From: Tribonema minus
Lineage: Eukaryota; Sar; Xanthophyceae; Tribonematales; Tribonemataceae
Length of the DNA stretch: 64,000 bases
Direction of reading: 5' to 3'
Assembly: GCA_017506865.1 (NCBI GenBank)
Contig: JAFCMP010000554.1
Location: 1 to 64,000 of the forward strand
Made by a program: the position numbers and the translations under genes. Of this stretch, positions 20,825-31,200 are shown piece by piece; the first letter of the stretch is position 1; the number at the start of each line of letters is the position of its first letter. The notes below the pieces were generated by a model. It made no database searches, was not told the DNA's origin, and worked only from the letters and a program-made list of their open reading frames with translations.

Positions 20825-23800
20825 CTAGTGGTGGTGGTGCTTGCTGGCGTCGCCGAGCACAGACTTGGTGCCGATGTACATGAACACAAAGCCGGCGACG
20901 ACGAGCAGTCTGTTGAGGCCAGTTTCGCTGAAGGCGCCGCCCTTGCGGCCGAGGCGGCGGAAGAGCTGCAGGTTGAGCACTGCGGGGATGATGAAGTTGG
21001 CGCCGCTCCCGAGCAGCGCGCCGATGAGGCCCACCACATCGGCGACATCCTGCGGCGAAAACGAATTTGGAGAAGGGAAGTGATGTGTTAAAGGGGGAAA
21101 AGTGGGATGGTGTTGGAGAAGAGAGCGCGCAGTGATGTGTTAAAGAGAGAGGAAGTCGAATGACGTCAGGGGAGAGAAAGCGCAGCGCCGCGTTGCAGGG
21201 GGTACATCACGGATGGAGTCATCTAGTGGGGCTAGTAGTAGCGCGCTGACGAGACCGACCGCGTTGGCGACATCCTGTAGTAAGGCTGGAAAAAATGTGG
21301 AGCAACGCGTCACAAAGAGAACGACACAATGGGAGAAGTGATGTCCGATGAGCGAACATGCAGCAGCGCAGTAGTGGCTTCCGAGAAGAGAGAAAGCAGC
21401 AACGCGGTGCAAGGAGGACGGCGTTGGGGACAAGCGAAAGAGTTACAAGGAGGCGGACCCGAATCAAGTCGGATGCGCAGTGATGTGTTACAGAGAGAGA
21501 AAGTCGAATGGCGTCAGGGGAGAGAAAGCGCAGCGCCGCATGACAGGGAGAAGGACATAGATGGAGTCATCTAGTGGGGGCTAGTAGTACAGTAACGCTG
21601 CCGAGCAGCGCGCCGATGAGGCCCGCGACGTCCGCAACGTCCTGCGGCAGTATTTTGAAAAAGCGGAGTGACGCGCTACAGGGGAAGGAGGCGAATGGTG
21701 TTGGAGAAGATGAAGCGCAGCGATGCGGCACGAGGAGAACAACACGCATGGAGTGATCTAGTGGGGGGGTGACGTAGTGGCACAGTTGAGAATATTTTCC
21801 GCGCCTCCAGCGAGAACTGCTTTCATTAACAATAGGGGGTAGTGGTGGGTGGTCCCTAGTTCGCTTTGAAACCTTTGCAATGAAAGTGAATGCGCCCAAC
21901 ACGTGTCGGCGACGTCCTGCGACGACGTTGGGAATGAGAACGCACTCGCACCTTTCTCAAGAAACCAAGTCAATGTGCTGAAGCCAGACTGTGCCAAACG
22001 GGAAGAGGCTAGACTAGACCATGCTGAAAGCAGCGGCGAGAATATGCATGTTCGGATCCACGCCGGATGCAGTGTGCATGCCTGTGACGGTGGGACGCAT
22101 TTCTGACAGGGGCGACTGCAGAGGCGGAGGCTGACAGCCTGTGCTCCATGGGCTGAGCGTTGTCACACACAACATCAGCGCTCAGCAAGGGCAATGCTCT
22201 GACCGTTGCAATGTTGTCGCACAAGTGGCAATGATGATGATGGCTAGCAGTCTTGCTGCCCCTGAGCTGCGAGTGTGGTTTTCACCTCCGCTTGAGGGGC
22301 GAATAACCTGACATAGACTGTTCTGCACCAAGTCGTATACAAAACGTATGCTTCTATGCAAGTGCTCTCACCCACTGATAAACATACTCACTTACCTGAC
22401 TCAAATCTACATGCTTGTCACGTGCCATGGCGATGATTGGCAGGCAGCAGATGCTGCGAGTGTACTCACTGACTCACTCACTACCGTAAATGCCCGAGTA
22501 AACGCCCCCCCCCATGTACAAGCCTGTCCCCCTTGTAAACGCCCATGGGCGTGCTTGCCAGGGCAAAGTGGGCAATAACGCCCACCCCCTCCTTGTAAAC
22601 GCCCCCTAGCAACCATAATGGCTGCAGGTCGGCACACGGGGCTCGCAAAATAGCCAGGAAAAACGAGTCAAGCCGAACTTCAAGCGAAGTTGAACTGATT
22701 ATCGTTATCCGAGTGCTTCTACTGCCGACGGATGGTCACACAGACAACAAATGCGCACTTGACTTGACAAGAGCTGTCGTAGTTGCAGCAGCTTCGCCAG
22801 CACCGCCATTGCCGTTATCAGAGATGTCCGCTATCGCCACCACAACTTTCGGGCTCGAACCTTGTAACCGCCCCCCCTCCGGGCCCTAGTAAACGCCCCC
22901 TCTGCCAGCTGGCAATTCATGATGGAGCAGCTAAGCCCCCCCCCCCCCCTGTACAGGCCCCTCCCCCATGTAAACGCCCATGGGCGTGCTGTGCAAAGGT
23001 CCAGATCCGCTCGCCCGGGGGGGCGTTTACTCGGGCATTTACGGTAATGTACATTACTCACATCTTCGCTCTTGTCGCATGCGATGGTAATGCTACTGCG
23101 AGTGTACTCACTGATTCACGCACTCATTTATGTACTTGACTCACCTCTTCGCTCTTGTCGCACGCGATGGCGATGCTACTGCGAGTGTACTCACTGACTC
23201 ACTCACTCATTCACATGACTCACCTCTTCGCTCTTGTCGCACGCAATGGCGATGATGACGGCCAGCAGTCCCACCGCCCACGCGGTGCGCAGGTTGGCAT
23301 CGGTGAGGAAGCGCTTGCCCAGCGCGCGCGTCTATGGCGGCGGTGCATGCAGAGAGTGCAAGTGCGACAGCAAGTGTGCGGCGGTTCATGAGAAGCTCTG
23401 CATGCATTGGTTGAAACGCGCAAGTGAACATGATGAGGTAGGTAGCCGCACTTCACATAGTGAAGTTCACAAGAGACAACACTGAATTCATCACGCCAAA
23501 ACCAGCAGTGCGCACGCAGCCCCTCACCGCGCCGAACTTGTTGAGGATCTCGTGCACGGCGTTCGTCGACGACGTCTTGAGCGCAGAGAACATGATGGGG
23601 TAGCCGCACACGATGGCGCAGCCCGTGGCGAAGCGCGCGACGCCGACCAGCGGGTCGGCGCTGCGGTGGTAGTTGTTGAGCAGCAGCGGCTGCGCGGCCG
23701 TGCCGAACGTGCGGAAGCCGAAGAGCATCATCGCGACGAAGACGCACATGGACGCCGCGACGCCGCCGCCGATGGCCTTGGTGTAGCGCCGCACCGTGCG

Positions 23801-26800
23801 GTGCTGCACAATGGCACGAGCGGGGGTCAGGGGATCAGGCGCAGCATGTGACGGCACACTAGTATGTAGGTAATCGTATACTGCACGCATACGTGTGCGT
23901 GCTATCATGGTAGGTTTGCACATGTACGCCGCCACGCCGCCGCCGATGGCCTTCGTGTAGCGCCGCACGGTGCGGTGCTGCACAAGAGGGTGCGCGTGTG
24001 CGGACAAGGATCAGGCACAGCGTGTGAAGACAGTGTGCTATACTGTGCGCATACTTCTGCATGCTATCATGGTGAAGGTGACTTCAAATGCCGCGGATGC
24101 CGCCCCCGATGGCCTTGGTGTAGCGCCTCACAGTGCGGTGCTGCGCGAGTGGCGGCACGAGCGCATGTGTGATGCGTCAGTGACGACACGCCATGTTTGC
24201 GGCCGGAATGCGGATACGTTGCGCATGTGGGATGCAAAAATGCTATGATAAAGTAGTAGACTCGCCGCCGCCGATGGCCTTGGCGTAGCGCCTCACGGTG
24301 TGGTGCTGCGCAAGGGGGGCGCGCGCGTGAACAGAAGAGCAGGCGTAGCGTGCAACGACACACTGAATTCGCGCGTTGCAGCCTGTGAGAAGTATGCAAG
24401 TCTGGTACTTCGCAGTATGCTATACGGTATGCACACTCCTGCATGGTTTCATGGTACACTTTGCACGCCATGCCATCGCCGCCGCCAGATGGCCTTGGTG
24501 TAGTGCTGCGCAACGGCACACGCAAGCGTGTGCAAGTAAGGACAGGGGATTGGGTGTGGCGTGCAATGAAACATCGTGATTGCGAGCAGAATGCGGGTAT
24601 GGTGCGCATATGGTATGCACACATGCTATCGTAGTAGATCTGCAACGCCATGCCGCCGCCGCCGATGGCGTTAATGCTGTATTGTGTGTGGGCGTTGGGC
24701 GCACGCGTGCCCTAACCCTAGCCCTAACCCCTAACCCAAACCCTAACCCTAAACCTAACCCTAAGGGAGCAGCCGCGGCGTGCGACGACTCGTCGTGCAT
24801 GCAAGCAGTATGTACATGTGGTACCCATGCGGTATGACTGTATGCCATCATTGCTACGGCCTTCACTCGACGTGCCGCAAACCGCTCCTCAGACTACCGA
24901 TGGCATCGGCAAGGCAAGGTTTGAGTCAGTCATCATTGAGCTCATCTATGTACTAGAGACGCCGGTGTATGTTTGGGGTCGGTATCACCCCCAGACCTCA
25001 GGGTTGGCGTGAGGGCAAGGTTAGGTCAGGGTCAGTCACCTCAAGCTCCTAGCAGTACTAGAGACGGCGTTTTACGTTTAAGGCAGGGATCAGCACCCGA
25101 AACCTCAGTGTGTCAGTTGGGCCTACTAGTAGATGAGTTTCTGATCAGCATAGGCTGCGGTGAGGGCAGGGAGTGCTGTAGCCTGCAAACTTCAGGGTTG
25201 GCGGTTGGTAGCGACTCTATGTTAGGGTAAGTCGCATCAAGCTCCTCGTACAGTAGTACTGAACGCCGTTGTAGAAGATTAGGGTTAGTCATTGTAGTAG
25301 GTTAGGGTTAGTACTTGGCGCTGTTGTAGCAGGTGATTGTTTGCCATTGGCGTCAGTCACCTAGAGCTCTTCGTAGTATTTGACGCCATTGTAGTGCGCC
25401 ATGAACGCGACACACGCCATGTTCAACAGCGTCACCGTGCCGGGTCGTAGTAGGTTAGAGGTTAGTCATCGTAGTATGTTAGAGTCCATCACCTCAAGCT
25501 CCTCATAGTATTTGACACCGTTAGGGTCAGTCATTAGTGGGTTAGGGTGAGTCACCTCGAGTTTCTCGTAGTACTTGACGCCGTTGTAGTGCGCCATGAA
25601 TGCGACGCACGCCATGTTCACAATGATGAACAAATGCAATTGCAAGGATATGTAATGGGCAGCTGCATAAACGGAATAAAACTTGAGAGTTGGTCACCTC
25701 AAGCTCCTCGTAGTACTTGACGCCGTTGTAGTGCGCCATGAACGCGACGCACGCCATGTTCATCAGCGTCACCGTGCCGGGCCCCACGCGCCACAGCCCC
25801 ACGCTCGCCCAAGGATCCGCCTGGGGGCTGCGATACTGCAAGCGGGGGGGAAGAGGGGGGGGGGGGGGGGGGGTAAGGGAGCAAGGGCTCGCATGTGGTG
25901 AGCATTGCCACTTTGTCAGCATTGAGTCGAGTCGGCGTACACTTGACTCTGTGAGGCGCATTTTGTGTGTCCATGGCGGGTAACATAGCACTGACAGTGC
26001 ACAGGGGGGGGGGCAGTGTGTGCGTGGGGGGGGGGGTGCACACGCAAGGTATGTAGGTATGCTGATAACTGCACCTACGGTATGTATGGCGGTGACTAAG
26101 GCACCAGCGCTCAGTCTTAAACGGAACCTGCGCCTATCAATGTGCAACAAGGCACGCAGTGTGCCCGAGTGCGCCGTGTCCGGAGTAGCACTGGATGACA
26201 CTACTGCACCAATTCTGTCAGCCAATCATCACCTGCTGGGTGCTGCTGGGTGCAGCGCTGCATTGCGAAACTGCCATTGCATCAGCCGCAGGCAAACACA
26301 GACTGTGTTGCATACCTGGTGCACCGTAAAGAAGCATTTGCTCTTGAATGACATCTGATTTCCGCAGCCCCCAGAGACCCCACCAACAACACGCATTTTG
26401 GCCAGATACAGCTTCAACTCTGACTTGCCGCAGGCATTTCATGCTGCGGGAGGCGCACGCACACACCTTGAGATCGATCCCCTCGTAGAACTCCCCGCCG
26501 GCCGCGTACGTGCCATTAAGACTGCGCTTCACGACCAACCCCACCCACCATCAACAACACGCATTCGCCCAGATGCAACTTCAACATTGACTTTCCCGGA
26601 GGCATGCTGCGGAGGCGCACGCACACACCTTGACATCGATCCCTTCGTAGAACTCTCCGCCGGTCGCGTAAGTGCCGTCGAGGATGCGCTTCACAGCCAT
26701 CCCCACCCACCATCAACAACACGCATTCGCCCAGATGCAACTTCAACATCGACTTTTCAGGAGGCTGCTGCGGGGGCACACACCTTGAGATCGATCCCCT

Positions 26801-27878
26801 CGTAGAACTCCCCGCCGGCCGCGTACGTGCCGTCGAGGCTGCGCTTCACAACCATCCCCACGCTATACAGCACACTCGCGAGGCCCCCCATGCTCGTGTA
26901 CTGCAGCGCGCTGAGGTTCTTGAGGAGGCACAGCGGCAGCAGTGGGAACACGCCGAGCGCGCAGAGAACTGCCCAGCGCGGCTTCAGGAACGCAGGGACG
27001 ATGTCCGAGGCCTGTGCCAGCGAGCTGAAGAGGTCGCCTATGAAGGCGCTGTAGAAGATGCAGCAGCCGAAGGTCATGACCGCGAAGGCGACCTCGATGA
27101 CCCAGGCGGACCCCGGGCTGATGAGGGTGCCCCAGAGGCCGCTGAAGGTGTACTCCCCTGTGAGCTGCGCCGCGCGGCCCAGGCTGACCAGCGTGTACGC
27201 GCTGATGAGGCCGAAGACGGCGATGATCGAGGTCGCCGTCAGAAGGCCTGTGCCCCCCCCCGCGGCTATGCCAAAGGCCACGGGCAGCATGCCGTGGGCG
27301 CAGAGATCGGTGACGAGGTTGAGGATTGCGGTGCTGAGGGGCATGTCCCCCTCGTGCACTGCGACATGGCTTGTGGCAGTAGCGGCAGGCGGAGGCGCGG
27401 CCACCACGCTGCGGGTCGGAGAGGAAGGAGCAGGCGACGAAGGAGAGACATGATCAAAACCTGCTTGACTGCATCAGTGCAGATGCAATTGACAACAAAT
27501 ATGGTGCTAGCGTGCCGAGCTATGAGGATTAGCTGCAGCAGAAACAGCGTGCAGGATCCAGACAGCAGGACAGATGTCACACAACGGCAATGAATGTTGA
27601 ACGTACAAAGCCAGAACGTAGGTACTTGATGCATCCGGCAAAATGCAAAGGCGTCGCTGATGTGCATTGCAGCCAAATGCACTGTCGGTCTAAAGTAAAC
27701 CTGATATTGTACACCCAACACACCTGCCAACAGCACCGCCCCGCAGTTGCCTGAGGGTCCTCCACTTGCTGGCGCCAGATCCGAACGCCACCAGGCCAGG
27801 GCTGGCAGACTGCTGCTCCGCTGAGACTGACAGGCAGCACACAGCCAGGCCGAAGCCCAGCGCGCTCAGTACCCGCAT
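20825..27878 (-). CDS. AAAP/SLC38-type amino-acid transporter
   Basis: Six exons on the minus strand: 27878-27724, 27408-26784, 25835-25698, 23803-23528, 23331-23224 and 21049-20825. Phases agree (509 codons including stop, 508 aa). After an N-terminal hydrophobic signal-like segment (MRVLSALGFGLAVCCLSVSA), the Aa_trans fold starts with GDMPLSTAILNLVTDLCAHG, followed by about ten or eleven hydrophobic helices (for example GLISAYTLVSLG, AVMTFGCCIFYSAFIGDL, VTLMNMACVAFMAHYN, CVFVAMMLFGFRTFG, VVGLIGALLGSGANFIIP). The family couples amino-acid movement to H+ or Na+. The predicted signal peptide is unusual for the family; its cleavage site lacks the Phe of plastid signals, so ER/vacuolar sorting is more likely than plastid. 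The protein ends in four His. Exon 1 is the least certain. Introns are full of exon-edge copies. Confidence 0.9.
21215..21930 (-). repeat. Acceptor-side copies of transporter exon 21049-20825
   Basis: Three copies of the exon start on the minus strand (CAG then GATGTCGC... reading DVAxxxGLxGALL) at about 21225-21280, 21590-21650 and 21900-21930. The middle one keeps DVADVAGLIGALLGS in frame before diverging. Surrounding intron text (gagaaagcgcagcgccgc) is repeated as well. Confidence 0.85.
22484..23044. mobile_element. MITE with 27-bp inverted ends and TA duplication
   Basis: A 561-bp element in the transporter intron between exons 5 and 6. Left end CCGTAAATGCCCGAGTAAAC (22484 on) is matched by its reverse complement ending at 23044, extending into a G/C run. 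TA dinucleotides at 22482-22483 and 23045-23046 are the likely target duplication, as in Tc1/mariner-type insertions. The inside contains repeated 'gtaaacgcccatgggcgtgc' blocks and no coding sequence, so it is non-autonomous. Confidence 0.8.
23050..23195 (-). repeat. Donor-side copies of transporter exon 23331-23224
   Basis: Two copies of the exon end (minus-strand CGATCGCATGCGACAAGAGC-like, ending in GAAGAG/gtgagt) at about 23058-23100 and 23142-23190, separated by ctcactgactcactcact-type filler. A third, weak remnant is at about 22417-22450, left of the MITE. Confidence 0.78.
23930..24680 (-). repeat. Acceptor-side array of transporter exon 23803-23528
   Basis: Five copies of the exon start (minus-strand cag/CACCGCACGGTGCGGCGCTA, reading HRTVRRYTKAIGGG) at about 23932-23982, 24098-24145, 24265-24308, 24470-24512 and 24648-24672. 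The first is nearly perfect; others decay with distance. Units are 110-205 bp apart. Confidence 0.87.
24711..24764 (-). repeat. Interstitial telomeric tract (CCCTAA)
   Basis: About eight CCCTAA-like units with interruptions inside the transporter intron, immediately beyond the exon-copy array. Confidence 0.85.
25360..25630 (-). repeat. Donor-side copies of transporter exon 25835-25698
   Basis: Three copies of the exon end (minus-strand ATGGCGCACTACAACGGCGT... GAGCTTGAG/gtgac-like): about 25363-25442, a short one at 25494-25523 and about 25553-25622. The first reaches back into GTGACGCTG...; relics of TTAGGG-like sequence lie between them. Confidence 0.85.
26455..26705 (-). repeat. Donor-side copies of transporter exon 27408-26784
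   Basis: Two copies of the exon end (reading GTYAAGGEFYEGIDLK or close variants, then /gtgtgtgc) at about 26462-26540 and 26627-26705. Their downstream intron (caccatcaacaacacgcatt on the plus strand) is repeated too, so the unit of ~165 bp spans the junction. Confidence 0.88.
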
Positions 27879-28274
27879 CTTGGCGTGTGTCAAAAATCTA
27901 ACTTTGATCCAGGGAGCAGCACGACTCGTTGTGCAGCTGAGTCTTTGCGGTGCTTCTCCTCTGCCGGCAGCGAGCCGTGCACCTGAGTGTGGGGCTCGTA
28001 GCACTCGAAGGCAGCTACTGGACTAGTCTGGCTCACTGTGCCGCGCCAGCGCCGTCTGCCTTGCAAGTGGCTGCACAGATTCCACAAGCCACTGGGCCTC
28101 AAACCAGGAAGGCACAGGAGAGGGGGAGACAAGCGAAGCACAGCAGGCATCGAGGCGGCGGCATGTTGGCGTGGGAGACTGCAGCATCCGCTTATAGCGG
28201 GCCTGCAGCAGCAGCTGATCGCCGCTAGTCCGCCCATTCCTCTCGTACCGAGAGTTTTTGGGGGTCTTTTGACT
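27879..28274. promoter_or_regulatory. Divergent promoter region, transporter / WNK kinase
   Basis: 396 bp separate the transporter ATG (minus, 27878) from the WNK ATG (plus, 28275). The WNK frame stays open upstream to about 28038 without a clearly better start. No TATA-like box is evident; the region is GC-rich and must hold both 5' UTRs. Confidence 0.5.
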
Positions 28275-31200
28275 ATGGCGTCTGCGCAAGGTTCGCCCAG
28301 CAACCGAGCGATCGCCAGCAAGCAGGACCCAGGGACTGCAGCAGCCGCCAGCACTGTGGGCGGGGAGAAGACTGCTCCAGCCAGCGGGGAGTCGCGGCCC
28401 CGCACTCACAGTGCCCACGAGACAGGCACTGCAGCAACTGGCGGAGGAGGGCTGTCGAGCTGGGCCGAGCTGCAGGCGCAGCGGAACAGCAGGGGGCTGC
28501 CGAAGAGGACTCATGTGGAGAGCAGTCCTCAGGGGAGGTACCTGCGGTTTGAGGAGAAGCTGGGGTCGGGGCAGTACAAGGATGTCTACAGGGCCTACGA
28601 CACATCGGAGGGAATAGAGGTGGCCTGGAATGCGGTCAACATCACTCTGCTGCCGCGGGAGGAGAAGAAGCGGATCATGAATGAGGTTCGGCTGCTGCAG
28701 AACCTGGAGCACAAGAACCTGGTGCAGTTTCATGGCAGCTGGGTCAACAGGGAGAAGGAGCAGGTGAGGCTTATTTGCATGTTCAGTTGAACCAGCCTTT
28801 GTCGCCAACACCTTGTATGGTGCTGCCGCGTTGCATCCTGGCTCAGCAGCTGTCGTGTATGAAAAAAACACGACAGCAATGCTGGCGTCAGCGGCGGAAT
28901 GCCTCCTGACTGCACATGATGGCTGACAGAAGCGAGAGGCGCACTTTTGGGCAGTTGATTCCGTAACGTCTCTAGTCTGTCATTAGTAACTCACACAGGA
29001 TCTAAGGGATCAGCATGCACAATATCCTGCTGGCAGAGCAACACACGGTGACCCAACGTGTTGGTGGGGGTTTCAGTCTCAACTTCCCAGTTGTCGGGCT
29101 CTCCAGCATCAATTGAGCCGCCAACGCCTTCGCGACCGCTGGCGTGCACCTTCTTCGAATCACGCGCACAGCCGAGAGACCACACACACGCTCAAAGGCA
29201 TATCAGCTGCAAAAGCAGTCGCCGCTGCCTCTGCAGCGTCACCCCCCCAACAGTTGAAGTCTGGGAAGTGAAGTCATCGCACCCCAACAATGCCCGAATC
29301 TGTCTGCGGCAGGTCATCTTCGTGACGGAGATCGTCGTGAATGGGTCCCTCAAGGACTTCATCAACAAGGTGGAGGTCATCCGCTGGAAGGTCATCAAGC
29401 GCTGGGCGCGCCAGATCCTGCGCGGCCTCGAGTACCTTCACACGCGCGACATTCCCATCATCCACCGCGACTTGAAGTAAGTGACTTTGACGCAACTCCA
29501 ATGGTGCAGTACAGACTCCAGCGCGGCCTCAGCCTGATCGTGATGACCTCGGCGCCTTGGCTTCATCACGCCAGTACAACATTGCGGTTAGGGTTAGGGT
29601 TAGTGGATAGGTGAGGGGTAGGGTAAGTGACGCAGCACGTGCCTCATCGTAGGCGCCCAGTGCAGCCGCGGCGATCAGCGGCCAATCCTCGGCTCTAAAT
29701 AGTTCGCACCTACATTCCTCGACAATGTGCTTCCCATAGTCTAGCCGTTGTGGCTGCAAATCAGAAATTCGTCATGTCAACTGAATGAAGCCCACGGTGA
29801 CTATGAAAAGCACGTTGCCGAGGAAACCAGAACGCAGACGATTCAGGATTTGGCCAGGCTTCAACTAAGTAGAAGCTGCCTCGGAGTAGCACGTACACTT
29901 CTACTGTATGCCGACTTCCATGTGTTTGCTGCCATTGCTGTACCCTGTATAGGTGCCACAACGTCCTTCTTAACGAACGTGTTTGCTGCCCTTGCTGTAC
30001 AGGTGCGACAACATCTTTATCAATGTGCACACGGGCGACATTCGCGTAGACAAAATAATGCCGTGCATGTCACAAGGGACATGATGTCATATGTGTTCTC
30101 ATTTGTTTTGCTGCAACTGCTGTGCGACTTGTAGGTGCGACAACATCTTCATTAACGGGCACACGGGCGACATCCGCATCGGCGACCTCGGCCTGAGCAC
30201 GAGCAGCACGCGCACCGACAAGAACATGAGCGTCCTCGGCACGCCCGAGTTCATGGCCCCGGAGCTGTACGACGAGGCGTACAACGAGAAGGTACGTAGG
30301 TATACATACAGTATGTTGCGTATCCTGCATGTACTCATCGTGTATCACCAGGAACACATGATCCAGTAGTATGTTATGCATGTGAATATGTCTTCGGTAT
30401 GCCCGAGTTCGTGGCCTCCGGGAAGCTGTATGATGAGGCTTACGACGAGCAGGTATGTATCGCGCATGCAGTTACGGTATGTATGCATCTCGCATGTACA
30501 CATCGTGTACATCACACTGTAAGATCATGAGCGTCCTCGGCACGCCCGAGTTCATGGCGCTGGAGCTGTATGATGAGGCGCACAACGAGAAGGTACGTAA
30601 GTATCGCGCAAGAACATGGTACAGTAGTTAGTTTGCCATGTATGTGTATCACATTACCATGAACACATGGCACAGTAGAGCGTCGTGTTTGGTGCATACG
30701 CTCGAGTTTGTGCGCGAGAGTTGTACAATGAGGCTTGCAACGAGAAGGTATGTATCGCGCAGTTGTAGATACGGTATGTATGTATCGCGTATGTACACAA
30801 CGTGTATAGACATGAGCGTCCATGGTGGATTGCGGCACGTGCAGCTGCAGCCATGGACCTCCGCACACCTGCTGCAGCCATGCCTGCAAACGACAAGGCA
30901 CTTCAGGAGGGTGGCTGAATGACCACCGTCTAGATGTATGACTTAAAGAGTACAGCATGTGTTGTCCGTGACTGCCGCTTGGCTGACACCTGCTGCTGTT
31001 GCCGGTGCGGTGCAGGTGGACATCTACGCCTTTGGCATGTGCATGCTGGAGATGATCACCAAGGAGCGGCCGTACAGCGAGTGCACCAACGCGGCGCAGG
31101 TGCGTCCATGATTGAAGTTGGTCTTGAAGTTGGCGGTGTGCTGTGTACATCTTAGGTAACTTGAAGGCGTATTGTGGTGCCACCGACTCACCCACATTGG

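Noticed and set aside
28038..28274. Upstream in-frame extension of WNK
   Set aside because: Open but with no conserved content; MASAQGSP at 28275 fits better as a start.
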